From Gemmatimonadaceae bacterium (GTDB lineage: Bacteria; Gemmatimonadota; Gemmatimonadetes; Gemmatimonadales; Gemmatimonadaceae), in assembly GCA_019186945.1 (NCBI GenBank), contig JABAQJ010000005.1, forward strand, positions 1 to 64,000: a DNA stretch of 64,000 nt. The letters are read 5' to 3'. Made by a program: the position numbers and the translations under genes. The notes beneath the pieces were generated by a model. The model was not told the origin of the DNA. It made no database searches and saw only the letters and a list, made by a program, of their open reading frames with translations. Position 1 is the stretch's first letter. Every line of letters starts with the position of its first letter. Positions 1-7,843 of the stretch are shown here, in pieces.

Positions 1-264
1 CACGATCCCGCCACCGGTTCGATCGATTTCCAGCCGCGTTGCTTCAGACGGAAGGTCCAGCGAATCGGCGAAGGCGATCAGACGGCGGCGAATGCTCTCG
101 TCATCGGAGCGCTCGAAGAAACGTGCATCCTGCGCCATGGCATCCCGATAACGGTAGTATCGCATGTAGACCTCGCCGACATCAGCCGCGAAGTACGCAA
201 TAGCGACCGCCACGAGGATAGAGACAAGACAGCCGAGCTTCCCGGCCCCTAGTCGCACCCTCAC
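1..264 (-). CDS. Membrane-anchored hypothetical protein, 3' end outside window
   Basis: The reading frame starts at a GTG (264-262) whose last bases overlap the TGA stop of the LptE-like gene (GTGA), and stays open to the left edge, so only about 88 N-terminal residues are visible. There is one hydrophobic segment (about residues 10-27, with LVSILVAVAIAYFAA), followed by a polar region beginning DVGEVYMRYYRYRD. This looks like a small protein anchored in the inner membrane with its bulk outside the cytoplasm. I do not recognise the family; a DUF4845-like layout is possible. The overlap with the upstream gene implies co-translation with the envelope lipoprotein genes. Confidence 0.6.
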   Translation of the reverse strand, partial: MRVRLGAGKLGCLVSILVAVAIAYFAADVGEVYMRYYRYRDAMAQDARFFERSDDESIRRRLIAFADSLDLPSEATRLEIDRTGGGIV

Positions 265-752
265 CACTGGGACTGCGCTCCCTCGATGATGTCGCTCACG
301 ATCTTCTGCAGCGCCTGTTTTCGAGCGCCCTCTTCGCCACGATCGGGGTACTCGCCCTCTGCCTGAAGGCCCTTCCGCTGGTACAAGATGCGGCCGGTCG
401 ACTGGTCGAGGATCTCGACGTCCACAGAGATCTGCAGCTTGCGTCTGGCCGTGGTTGCCTTCGCAGGATCAGCGCTGAAGCCGATTGGGACGTCGGCCTC
501 GAATTTGGTAATTGTGCCCTTCACGATCGCGCTTGCTCGCGACTCGGTCGCCTCTCGCAAGCCCAGACGCGACTCGAGTTCTTTCCGCAGAATCTGCTGC
601 AACTCGTTCGTCAGCTCGGAACTGGTCGTTTCGTTCTCGAACGGAATGACGGCGACGCTCTTGATGTGGGACGGAAGGCCCCCGCCAGACGAGAGACTGT
701 ACAGGCACCCGGACAGAACGAGAACCAGGCTAGCGGCGCCAAATCGTCGCAT
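261..752 (-). CDS. lptE: LptE-like LPS-assembly lipoprotein
   Basis: A 163-residue lipoprotein. The N-terminus MRRFGAASLVLVLSGC ends in a lipobox (LSGC), so Cys16 should be lipidated after cleavage by signal peptidase II. The mature part contains the pattern of the LptE family: SVAVIPFENET near residue 30, then alternating strand and helix with TNELQQILRKEL. LptE plugs the LptD barrel and helps place LPS in the outer leaflet. I chose the ATG at 752 because the longer upstream frame has no signal sequence. The start lies 23 bases inside the preceding lipoprotein gene and the stop overlaps the next gene. lptD is not in the window. The family call rests on signature and length and is moderately certain. 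Confidence 0.65.
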   Translation of the reverse strand: MRRFGAASLVLVLSGCLYSLSSGGGLPSHIKSVAVIPFENETTSSELTNELQQILRKELESRLGLREATESRASAIVKGTITKFEADVPIGFSADPAKATTARRKLQISVDVEILDQSTGRILYQRKGLQAEGEYPDRGEEGARKQALQKIVSDIIEGAQSQW

Positions 753-1335
753 CGAAGGCCGATTCCTCCAGGTGACGGATGATGGCAAGGCGCAGCGTTC
801 GTGCTGGCCTGGCATGATGATACTCCACATGAAGCGAATCGCGGCGCACGGCGTACTCTGTGACCCGACCGTCCTCGACATGCTCCACCCGAGCCAGCCA
901 CCCATCCCTGAACGCCACCCGCCACCGTGGATGCTCTCCGATGTCGGCACGCAGGGTATCGCCGTCGATCGCAACTACGGTATCCGGTGCCGTCGCGGTA
1001 AGGCGGCCCAACGAGGCCCAGAGGAGCGTAACGGGAGGAAGGTAGCGCGTGGCCTCGTCCTGTGCAGGTGCAAACAGCGAATCGCCGATCATGATCACCG
1101 CACCGCCCGCCGCGCCATTCTGGAGAAAAAAGTCCAGGCGGACGCTGTCCGGTGGCGCAATCCTCGCCACACCTTCCCCACGAGCACTGAAGATCTTCTC
1201 CCGGTACTCCCAGGTGAACACCGTCCGCCGATGTCGATCCGGCAGCCTCGTCGCCGGCAGCGCAACCGCGGAGCGAACGCCGCCAAGCGGTGGGGCGATC
1301 CGGATTGAAGCGCAGGCAGACAATCCGAACGCCAT
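730..1335 (-). CDS. LolB/LolA-fold putative outer-membrane lipoprotein
   Basis: About 201 residues starting at ATG 1335. The N-terminus MAFGLSACASIRIAPP is short and ends in a lipobox-like LSAC, giving a lipidated Cys8; such a short signal is marginal, so an upstream start is possible. The mature domain reads as an antiparallel-strand protein (REKIFSARGEGVARI, DSVRLDFFLQ, YLPPVTLLWASLG, DGDTLRADIGEHPRWRVAF), resembling LolB or DUF4292-type proteins that carry or bind lipoproteins. It sits 7 bases after the thioesterase and overlaps the start of the LptE-like gene, so these envelope genes are probably expressed together. The exact function is not certain. Confidence 0.5.
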   Translation of the reverse strand: MAFGLSACASIRIAPPLGGVRSAVALPATRLPDRHRRTVFTWEYREKIFSARGEGVARIAPPDSVRLDFFLQNGAAGGAVIMIGDSLFAPAQDEATRYLPPVTLLWASLGRLTATAPDTVVAIDGDTLRADIGEHPRWRVAFRDGWLARVEHVEDGRVTEYAVRRDSLHVEYHHARPARTLRLAIIRHLEESAFDATIWRR

Positions 1336-1342
1336 CGCAGTC

Positions 1343-1771
1343 CTAACGAGCCGGTGGCTGGCCGCCCTCAAGCATGAGGCGAATATCCGCCGGGATGACT
1401 GACGCCCGACCCTGCGAGTCGATGGCGACGAGCATCGTACGCGCAGTAACGAGTCTGACGCCCGTCTCGGCGTTAAAGATCGCATAGTCGAAAGTAATGG
1501 CGCGCGATCCCACGGCGCGCAGAGTGGTCCGGACCCGGATCCGGTCGTCGTATCGCGCTGGCGCGTGATATCGCAAAGAGGCGTCGGCGACGGCAAGCGC
1601 AGTCCCTCGCCGCTCCATCTCCGCGTACGGCAAACCCGCCGCTCGGATGAACTCCGTGCGCCCCATCTCGCACCAGACCAGATACTCAGCGTGGTACACG
1701 ACGCCCATCTGGTCGGTCTCTCCGTAGCGGACACGGAATTCGATGTCGAATCCGTCGTGATCCCGCGTCAT
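1343..1771 (-). CDS. YbgC-type acyl-CoA thioesterase
   Basis: 142 residues with the hot-dog fold pattern of the 4-hydroxybenzoyl-CoA/YbgC thioesterase family: RVRYGETDQMGVVYHAEY near residue 13, with the catalytic Asp in ETDQMG, then FIRAAGLPY and a strand-rich C-terminal half. It should hydrolyse acyl-CoA thioesters in the cytoplasm. Its ATG overlaps the stop of the PduL gene by four bases (ATGA), so translation is coupled to the microcompartment genes. YbgC relatives more often sit with tol-pal, which is absent here. Whether it serves the microcompartment (removing acyl-CoA) or the lipoprotein genes downstream cannot be decided from sequence. The stop codon lies inside a CGTTAGG heptamer. 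Confidence 0.8.
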   Translation of the reverse strand: MTRDHDGFDIEFRVRYGETDQMGVVYHAEYLVWCEMGRTEFIRAAGLPYAEMERRGTALAVADASLRYHAPARYDDRIRVRTTLRAVGSRAITFDYAIFNAETGVRLVTARTMLVAIDSQGRASVIPADIRLMLEGGQPPAR

Positions 1772-2853
1772 GTGAGGAGCCGTAAAGCAAACGCGCGATC
1801 GCGTGCGCTCGGGGTGAGAAGCGCTCCTTCAGGAATTGAGCCCTTGGCGCGGGCGATCGCCAGCACGTCGCGTTCGGTGATCAGCACGCGGCGCCGCCCC
1901 CCTCTTGCCCCCTCGCGCCAAGCGACGACGTACGCGGTATCGCCAGATCGGACGTCTGCCGCGTTCGCTTCATCGACATCGAGGTGCAACTCCGTCGCAT
2001 GCGTTGGCCCGCAGCGGACCAGCACTTGCGCGAAGGCGGTCGTGCGAGCACCGACCCCGCAACTTACGTCCACTACGTCGCCGTCACTGAATCCCCAGCG
2101 CCTGGCATCCTCGGGAGAGAGGTGGAGATGACGGGCGGCGACGATCGCGCCGCGCCGGAGGTCGACGCGACCGTATGGCCCGACGAGCGACACCCGGCCC
2201 ACTGACTCGCCGAGGTTGCCACTGGCGGAGACGGGTGGCTCGATACCCAGGATGGAGGAATCGCTGCGGGCGATCTCGAGTTGGGTTTCGCCACGAGCCG
2301 GGCCTACAACGCGGAGCCCTTCGATGCGACCCTTGGGGCCAACAACTTCCACCACCTCGTTCGCCGCAAACTGGCCCGGCTGCTTGATCGTCCGCTGTAC
2401 CGTGAGATCAGTCCCGAAGAGCACCTTGATGTGTTCGCCAGACAAGTGGACATGGCGTCGAGAAACGGCCACTGGGACCTTCACCGGAAGCGTCCGTTTG
2501 CGCCTGGCAGCCGCGCCGCGGCTCGATGGAACGGTATCGGTAGGGGCCTCTGAGATCGTCGGGCTCGCAAGCACTGGAGTGCCCCGTCCGGCAGCTGCAG
2601 CCCTGGTGGCCCGTGTCAGATCGGTGGTCGAAGGACGATGTGGGGACTCGATGGGCGTTCGAATCGGAGCCACGTCGCCAAGCGGCTGTGCGGCGCCTGT
2701 CCACGGCGGGAGATCGGCTGTCCGCTCCGGCGGCGATGGACGTATTGGGGCCGGGAGCCACGTCTTCCGCAAGCCGGGGTCCGTGCGCGCTCCTCCTTGT
2801 GCGATGGCCGCAGCGATAAGCGACGCGAGGCGTTCGAGTTCGTCGTTCGTCAT
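1768..2853 (-). CDS. pduL: PduL-type phosphate acyltransferase with long N-terminal extension
   Basis: 361 residues; the PduL fold occupies about residues 122-361 and has both zinc-binding signatures, SRRHVHLS (His134, His136) and AARHLHLSPEDA (His242, His244). PduL converts acyl-CoA plus phosphate to acyl phosphate and CoA and recycles CoA inside microcompartments. Ordinary PduL is about 210 residues; here some 120 extra N-terminal residues form a Pro/Ala/Arg-rich linker preceded by a short amphipathic helix (NDELERLASLIAAAIAQG), which looks like an encapsulation peptide. The start overlaps the aldehyde dehydrogenase stop (ATGA). Product of the neighbour (acyl-CoA) is its expected substrate. 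Confidence in the family is high; encapsulation is inferred. Confidence 0.9.
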   Translation of the reverse strand: MTNDELERLASLIAAAIAQGGARTDPGLRKTWLPAPIRPSPPERTADLPPWTGAAQPLGDVAPIRTPIESPHRPSTTDLTRATRAAAAGRGTPVLASPTISEAPTDTVPSSRGAAARRKRTLPVKVPVAVSRRHVHLSGEHIKVLFGTDLTVQRTIKQPGQFAANEVVEVVGPKGRIEGLRVVGPARGETQLEIARSDSSILGIEPPVSASGNLGESVGRVSLVGPYGRVDLRRGAIVAARHLHLSPEDARRWGFSDGDVVDVSCGVGARTTAFAQVLVRCGPTHATELHLDVDEANAADVRSGDTAYVVAWREGARGGRRRVLITERDVLAIARAKGSIPEGALLTPSARDRAFALRLLT

Positions 2854-4337
2854 CGATCGGGCGGCTGGGAGTGCACGCTGGCGAGGAAGTCCGACACGAT
2901 TTGTCGAATCGCGGAGTCCGCGACTGGAGCGTTGGTCGCTGGCGACACAGCCGGTGGCAGGGCGGGCGCGTCGCGCAGGGGATCACGGTAAGGGCGGATC
3001 TCCCCCCCAATTCGCTTGATGTTGATGAGGTGAAGCGGCGTGATGTTGTCCGACGTGATGCTGCCACCCCAGGATCCGGGGCCGAGGGTCATGGCGGGAG
3101 CGAACCCGGTGGTGTAGCCAACCGCGCCGATCGCGGTGTTGGAGTTGACGACGATTCGGAACGCAGGCTTTTCCTGGAAGAAGCGCTCGATGACCAGCGG
3201 GTCGCGGGAATGCAGCCCTAACGAGTGGCCCGCACCACCGTATCGCAGGAGATCGATTGCGCATTCGCAGCACGCTTCCCAACCATCGGCGACGTAGTAC
3301 CCCAGGACAGGGCAGAGCTTCTCGCGGCTCAGCGGATCTGAGGGTCCGACTTTCGTCAGCTCCACCAGGAGGAGCTTCACACCCGGTTCGACAGCGAAGC
3401 CTGCACGCCGCGCGATCGTTCCCGGTTGCTGGCCCACCGCGTCCGGGTTAATCCCCTTTCCCGACGCTGGAATCATATATCGCTCGAGCGCCTGCTTCTC
3501 TGCGGGCGTGCAGAAGTGCCCTCGTTCGCGCAGGAAGGCGCTGCGAACCGCGCGTTCGATTGGCGCATCGACGATGACAGCGTTCTCGGACGAGCAGAGT
3601 ACGCCAGCATCGAAGGTCTTCCCGTCGACGACGTCGGCAACTGCCTTGTCGACGATCGCAGTCCGTTCGATGATGGCGGGCACGTTCCCCGGACCGACGC
3701 CGTAGGCTGGCTTCCCCGAGGTGTAGACGGCTCGCACCATATCGGAACCGCCTGTGGCAAGGATTACCGCGGTTTCGCGGTGTCGCATCAGCGCGGCAGT
3801 GCCTTCGAGCGAGGGCAATGTCATGGCATTGACCAGGCCGGGAGGGGCGCCAGCCCGTTGCGCGGCACGTTCGAGAACCTCGGCAGCTGCAACAGTACAT
3901 CCGGTCGCTCGCGGATGCGGCGACATCACAATGGCATTCCGGGCTTTGAGCGCGATGATCGCCTTGTAGATGGCCGTCGAAGTGGGGTTCGTCGTCGGTA
4001 TGATCGCACCGACGACCCCCATCGGTACCGCCAGCTCGCGCACCTGCCGCGCCGCGTCCTCGCGCAGCACACCGACGGTGCGAATCGGCAGTACATATTC
4101 GAGGAGTACGTCTGACGCGAAGCGATTCTTCACGATCTTGTGCTCGTACACCCCCATCCGCGTTTCGTCGACGGCCAAGCGAGCCAGTACTTCGGCAGCG
4201 CCGGACGCCGCTCGCGCCATGGCCGTGACGATAGAGTCCACCTGTTCCTGGCTTGCCGTGGCGAACTCGCGCTGTGCCGCGGCCGCCCGAGATACGAGGT
4301 CGCGAGCCTCCTGAACGCTGCGGAGATCGGCGTCCAC
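2850..4337 (-). CDS. CoA-acylating aldehyde dehydrogenase, microcompartment type
   Basis: 495 residues of the EutE/PduP/AdhE-N aldehyde dehydrogenase family, which oxidises an aldehyde with NAD and CoA to acyl-CoA. Seen: cofactor region IIPTTNPTSTAIYKA (about 112-126), ATGGSDMV near 195, GVGPGNVP near 213 and the catalytic Cys248 in FDAGVLCSSEN. After the catalytic domain a Pro/Ala-rich linker (about 455-475) leads to a C-terminal amphipathic helix (ADSAIRQIVSDFLASV), a likely encapsulation peptide. PduP-type enzymes more often carry it at the N-terminus. It lies 13 bases after a shell-protein gene and overlaps pduL. The true aldehyde (acetaldehyde, propionaldehyde, lactaldehyde) cannot be read from sequence. 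Confidence 0.9.
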   Translation of the reverse strand: MDADLRSVQEARDLVSRAAAAQREFATASQEQVDSIVTAMARAASGAAEVLARLAVDETRMGVYEHKIVKNRFASDVLLEYVLPIRTVGVLREDAARQVRELAVPMGVVGAIIPTTNPTSTAIYKAIIALKARNAIVMSPHPRATGCTVAAAEVLERAAQRAGAPPGLVNAMTLPSLEGTAALMRHRETAVILATGGSDMVRAVYTSGKPAYGVGPGNVPAIIERTAIVDKAVADVVDGKTFDAGVLCSSENAVIVDAPIERAVRSAFLRERGHFCTPAEKQALERYMIPASGKGINPDAVGQQPGTIARRAGFAVEPGVKLLLVELTKVGPSDPLSREKLCPVLGYYVADGWEACCECAIDLLRYGGAGHSLGLHSRDPLVIERFFQEKPAFRIVVNSNTAIGAVGYTTGFAPAMTLGPGSWGGSITSDNITPLHLINIKRIGGEIRPYRDPLRDAPALPPAVSPATNAPVADSAIRQIVSDFLASVHSQPPDR

Positions 4338-4350
4338 AGTGCCTGCGGTA

Positions 4351-4833
4351 TCAGCCGCTCAGCGAGCGAAAAGCGGCGAGGAGGTCATCTCGACCGGCTC
4401 GCGCCACGTCGCGTCCCTTGATCGGGAAGTTCGGGATGCGGCGGGCCAGGGCACGCAGGTCGACGACCTTGTCGTGCTCGAGAGCCGCCAGGTCGATGCC
4501 GAGCGAATGGAGCGAGCCTGGTGCACGGAGCGCCGGTGTTTCGTCCATGACTGCGAGGCCGATCCCGGGACTCGGACGTGGGATCACGTGCACCGATATC
4601 AGTTGCCCCACTCGTTCGGCCGCGGCGGCGCCTGCGTCGACCGCCGCCTTCACTGAAGCCACATCGCCAACGAACTTGACCGTCACGAGGCCCGCGTCGG
4701 CTCGTTCACTTCCGAGGAGGCGCACGTCGGCCGCTTTCAGGGCCGCATCGGCGGCCTCGAGTGCTCCTACCAACCCACGCGTTTCGACCAGTCCGAGCGC
4801 ACTGTCGGACCAATCGCGATCAGCCGTTGTCAC
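4351..4833 (-). CDS. Microcompartment shell protein (BMC-H) with C-terminal extension
   Basis: 160 residues. Residues about 10-92 are one BMC domain ([19 protein letters not shown], then [22 protein letters not shown] and SVHVIPRP), which forms hexagonal shell tiles. The pore segment reads ADAGLVTV and differs from the GGGYVTV of the neighbouring shell protein, implying a different pore. A 65-residue extension follows, containing [13 protein letters not shown] and [19 protein letters not shown] and predicted to be mainly helical. Its role is unknown to me; it may recruit cargo or bind another shell protein. The start overlaps the preceding shell gene by 14 bases. Confidence 0.88.
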   Translation of the reverse strand: MTTADRDWSDSALGLVETRGLVGALEAADAALKAADVRLLGSERADAGLVTVKFVGDVASVKAAVDAGAAAAERVGQLISVHVIPRPSPGIGLAVMDETPALRAPGSLHSLGIDLAALEHDKVVDLRALARRIPNFPIKGRDVARAGRDDLLAAFRSLSG

Positions 4834-5113
4834 CCGCTGGCCCCTGCGGCAACAGCGCCTCGAGTTCAGCGTGCGGCCGCGGGATCACGTGTACGGAGAC
4901 GAGTTCGCCGACCCGCTCGGCGGCTGCTGCGCCGGCATCGGTTGCGGCCTTGACGGCACCAACGTCTCCACGGACCATGACCGTGACGTAACCGCCACCC
5001 ACCTTCTCCTTACCTACCAATCGGACATTCGCCGCCTTGACCATCGCATCTGCCGCCTCGATGGCGCCGACCAGACCCTTCGTTTCGACGAGGCCGAGTG
5101 CATTCTGTGGCAT
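4820..5113 (-). CDS. Microcompartment hexameric shell protein (BMC-H)
   Basis: 97 residues, a standard single-domain BMC-H protein of the EutM/PduA/CcmK family: [19 protein letters not shown] at the N-terminus, [25 protein letters not shown] in the middle (pore loop GGGY), then [14 protein letters not shown]. Six copies form a flat hexagon with a central pore for metabolites. The ATG at 5113 is chosen because an AGGAG stands 5 to 9 bases upstream and because the protein then starts exactly where the family starts; a longer frame to 5188 lacks support. It is the first gene of the minus-strand cluster and diverges from lpxH across 82 bases. Confidence 0.92.
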   Translation of the reverse strand: MPQNALGLVETKGLVGAIEAADAMVKAANVRLVGKEKVGGGYVTVMVRGDVGAVKAATDAGAAAAERVGELVSVHVIPRPHAELEALLPQGPAGDNG

Positions 5114-5195
5114 CCGAACTCCTATGAGCGTAGCATTTCGGGCGAAGATGCGTGCTCCCAAGCGATTTGTAAAGACGTTGGACCTCAAGTAAACT

Positions 5196-5966
5196 GTGCC
5201 CGTGCTCCCTGGCCCGTGCTACGTGATTTCGGATGCTCATCTTGGCGTCGCGCCGCCGGACACGGAGCGGTCGCTGCTCGCGTTCCTACGGGTCGCCCGA
5301 CGCGACGCAGGCTCACTAGTCGTCAACGGCGACTTGTTCGACTTCTGGTTCGAATGGCGCTTCGTCCTTCCCCGGGCTGGCTTTCGGGTGCTAGCCGCGC
5401 TCGCGGAGTATGCCGATGCAGGCATCCCCGTGGTTTGGATCGCCGGTAACCACGATTGCTGGGGCGGTGACATCATCCGCAAGGACGCCGGAATCGACTA
5501 CCGCATGGATGGATGGCGTGGTTCTATCGCGGGCTGGATGGCACGTGTCGACCATGGGGATGGGCTCCGCGAAGTCGAGGACAGGCGCTACCGCGCCCTG
5601 CGCTCGGTATTGCGCAATCCTTTCGCAATGCGGGCGTTTCGTTGGCTGCATCCGGACGTAGGCGCGCGGATCGCGTTGGGGAGTTCGCACGCCAGTCGGA
5701 CCTACAAGGCAAAGGACGACGGCGAGGGTCTTCGTCGAGTTGCGTATCGCGACCTGGCAGCGGATCCTGCTCTGGACCTGCTGGTTCTTGGCCACTCGCA
5801 TGTTTCTGCGCTGGAGCGTACGCCGACAGGTCAGGTATACGCCAACGCCGGCACGTGGCTTGGCGACTCGACCCATGTGCGCATAACGAGCGAGCGCGTG
5901 GAACTCAATCGCTGGACTGGCGAGGTGACAGCCACGCCGCTCGCAGCCCTCTCCCGTACTCAGTAG
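5196..5966 (+). CDS. lpxH: UDP-2,3-diacylglucosamine diphosphatase LpxH
   Basis: 256 residues of the calcineurin-like metallophosphoesterase fold with all expected metal motifs in order: SDAHLG (N-terminus), [20 protein letters not shown], and GHSH near the C-terminus. LpxH hydrolyses UDP-2,3-diacylglucosamine to lipid X and UMP on the cytoplasmic face of the inner membrane, the fourth step of lipid A synthesis. The DLFDFWFEW stretch and the length fit LpxH rather than general phosphoesterases. The start is GTG at 5196; another GTG six bases later is equally possible, and no strong ribosome binding site is visible. The 3' end overlaps the convergent gene by 7 bases. Confidence 0.85.
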   Translation: MPVLPGPCYVISDAHLGVAPPDTERSLLAFLRVARRDAGSLVVNGDLFDFWFEWRFVLPRAGFRVLAALAEYADAGIPVVWIAGNHDCWGGDIIRKDAGIDYRMDGWRGSIAGWMARVDHGDGLREVEDRRYRALRSVLRNPFAMRAFRWLHPDVGARIALGSSHASRTYKAKDDGEGLRRVAYRDLAADPALDLLVLGHSHVSALERTPTGQVYANAGTWLGDSTHVRITSERVELNRWTGEVTATPLAALSRTQ

Positions 5967-6565
5967 CGCGAAAGAACGCCAATCAGTCCTACCGCCGGGG
6001 CGGCGCGCAACCCCAGCTGAATCGGAAGATCCCACAACTGCGCCGATACGTAGGCGTCCGCGCCCGAGAAGAGATGGTTGAAGATGAGCAGCGCAACCCA
6101 GTCTTCCACGTGAGTGCGTCGGGCCTTCAGTCGACTCCCGGCATAGCGATTCCGGAGCGTGTCCGAGACGACAGGTTCACCGTTGGCGTTGGTCGTGTAC
6201 GCGGCAGCTATCGCATCGTGCCGGTGTTCCCTGGCAATACGAAGGTCATAAATCGCCTTCGTGGCCATGGCAGTCGATAGGCCTTCGAAGAAGAAATAGA
6301 AGGCTCCAGCGCCGGCGCGTTGCAGGCGCGATTGGCCGAGGCCTGGCAGCGCCAACGAGTACAGAAACGCGCGGCCGGGCGAGATGGGTGGTTTCGTCGA
6401 GTCGCGCGCGACCAGGCGGCTCTGTTGGGCTGTGGCCTGTGGGATACGGCGAGGACCGGCAGCGATACTGTCTGCCTGCTGCGAGGCGAGCGTGGTCGGC
6501 AGCAGGACGCCAGTGGCGACGACCACCGCCACGGCGTGGCGACTCAGAGCAGTACGACCGATCAT
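5960..6565 (-). CDS. DUF5683-like membrane protein
   Basis: 201 residues. A signal peptide or membrane segment comes first (VAVVVATGVLLPTTLASQQ, about 12-30), then a polar spacer and a hydrophobic region with SPGRAFLYSLALPGLGQSRLQ followed by aromatic GAFYFFFEGLS (about 62-95). This SLxxPGxGQ pattern is typical of DUF5683 proteins, small envelope proteins of unknown function. The C-terminal part, ending GLIGVLSRY, has two more hydrophobic stretches. The gene begins 26 bases after the 3' end of tRNA-Sec, so it may share that transcript. Its 3' end overlaps lpxH on the other strand. Confidence 0.55.
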   Translation of the reverse strand: MIGRTALSRHAVAVVVATGVLLPTTLASQQADSIAAGPRRIPQATAQQSRLVARDSTKPPISPGRAFLYSLALPGLGQSRLQRAGAGAFYFFFEGLSTAMATKAIYDLRIAREHRHDAIAAAYTTNANGEPVVSDTLRNRYAGSRLKARRTHVEDWVALLIFNHLFSGADAYVSAQLWDLPIQLGLRAAPAVGLIGVLSRY

Positions 6566-6591
6566 TGGCTCGTTGAAAGGAAAGCTGGTCG

Positions 6592-6688
6592 TGGCGGGAA
6601 CGTGTGGGAATCGAACCCACCCAACCCGACGTAGTCAGGTCACAGTCGTTTTGAAGACGACGGAAGCCACCAGGCCCCATCCGTCCCC
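6592..6688 (-). tRNA. selC: tRNA-Sec (anticodon UCA)
   Basis: A 97-base tRNA ending in an encoded CCA (complement of 6592-6594), with discriminator G. The acceptor stem pairs GGGGACG with CGTTCCC (the eighth pair is G-A). The D arm has six pairs (GGGGCC/GGCTTC) around a tight 4-base loop TGGT, a hallmark of selenocysteine tRNA. The anticodon stem GTCGT/ACGAC encloses CTTCAAA, giving anticodon TCA (6652-6654). A long variable arm has seven pairs (ACCTGAC/GTCGGGT), and the T stem is GTGGG/CCCAC around TTCGATT. It lies six bases from the selD stop, so both are probably on one transcript. The anticodon plus long D and variable arms make the call firm. Confidence 0.95.
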
Positions 6689-6694
6689 TCTGTT

Positions 6695-7735
6695 TCAGGC
6701 TACGACGACAATTGCAGACGACTCGCGCGCGACCGCCTCACCAATCAGGGTTGCGCCCGGGACGCGCGAAAGATAGTCGTCGAGGCGATCCGAAGGCACG
6801 GCGACGAGGAGGCCACCGGATGTCTGCGGGTCGACGAGAAGGTTCCGATCGTGTTCCGTCGCGTCACCCCAATCCACGTCAGGTTGGAGGTACCGGGCGT
6901 TCCGCTCCACGCCGGCCGGCTGCATTCCAGCCTCAAGTGCCTCTCGAGTACCACGGAAGAGCGGAACCCGGGAACGCGAAATGCGAAGCGTGACGTTACT
7001 GGCGCGGGCGATGTGCACGGCATGGCCAAGCAGCCCGAACCCGGTTACGTCGGTGGCGCAGCGCACGCCCGTCAGGAGGGCGGCACGCGCCGCCACGTCG
7101 TTAAGCGACCGCATGGCATCGATAACCGGTTGCAGCTGACTGGAATCCACAGCGTTGCGCTTGGCAGCGGTGGTCATGATACCGGTGCCGATCGGTTTCG
7201 TCAGGACGATCTGCATTCCGGGCGCCGCATTCGTATTCGCGAGTATCGCGCCTGGATGGACACGTCCCGTGACGGCAAGGCCGAACTTCACTTCGTCGTC
7301 AAGCACCGTATGCCCGCCGACGATCGACGCTCCGGCCTCGTGCACCTTGTCCTGGGCGCCACGCAGTATCTCGCTCAGAATCTCTATCGGGAGCTTGCCG
7401 AGAGGAAATCCTGCGATGCAAAGTGCGGTGAGTGGCGTCCCTCCCATCGCGTAAACATCCGAAAGCGCGTTGGCGGCGGCGATCTGTCCGAATACGAAGG
7501 GATCGTCGACGATCGGTGCGAAGAAGTCGACCGTCTGGACAAGCGCGATATCGTCCGCCAGCAGAAATATCCCCGCATCGTCGAAGGTTTCATGACCGAT
7601 GAGGAGGCCTGGGGCGGTTGGTCGTGCGAGCGGGGCGAGCGCTTTGTGGAGGTCACCCGGACCCATCTTGGCTGCTCAACCGGCGCAGCGCGCGAATTCG
7701 GTCAGGCGAAAGAGCTGATCGCGGGAATGCGCCAT
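6695..7735 (-). CDS. selD: Selenide, water dikinase SelD; selenoprotein with in-frame UGA
   Basis: SelD makes selenophosphate from selenide and ATP, the selenium donor for Sec-tRNA. The domain GPGDLHKAL, DDAGIF, DFFAPIVDDPF, GGTPLTAL and DPQTSGGLL is typical. A conventional reading would start at the ATG at 7666 and lose the catalytic N-terminus. Reading upstream in the same frame gives MAHSRDQLFRLTEFARCAG-TGA-AAKMGPGDL starting at ATG 7735, with TGA at 7678-7676 exactly where SelD enzymes have their active-site Cys or Sec. With Sec20 the protein is 346 residues, the normal length. tRNA-Sec lies next door and a candidate SECIS hairpin follows the TGA. selA and selB are not in this window. Confidence 0.93.
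7650..7664 (-). promoter_or_regulatory. Candidate bacterial SECIS hairpin in selD
   Basis: Starting 11 bases after the UGA codon of selD, the minus strand reads GGGTC-CGGGT-GACCT: a five-pair stem (last pair G-U) with a five-base loop rich in G and ending in GU. Its position and G/GU loop fit bacterial SECIS elements, which SelB binds to insert selenocysteine. The stem is short and overlaps the conserved GPGDL codons, so pairing could be partly fortuitous. Confidence 0.5.
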
Positions 7736-7843
7736 GGCAGACTCAGGAGTAGCACGTCATTGCGACGAAGTCGCTTGGCACACTGGAGCATCGTGTGCCA
7801 TGTCCAAGATAACGGTGCGGTGACAGCGGCGCGTCGAAACCGT

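Noticed and set aside
1343..1771. YbgC thioesterase as a core microcompartment enzyme
   Set aside because: Overlap with pduL shows co-translation, but YbgC family members are widespread and this one has no encapsulation helix; kept as an open question, not a claim.
7774..7800. Hairpin TGGCACAC/GTGTGCCA in the gap between ridA and selD as a terminator
   Set aside because: The stem is 8 pairs with a 9-base loop but no T run follows in either direction, and selD needs this interval as its leader; left as an unexplained hairpin.
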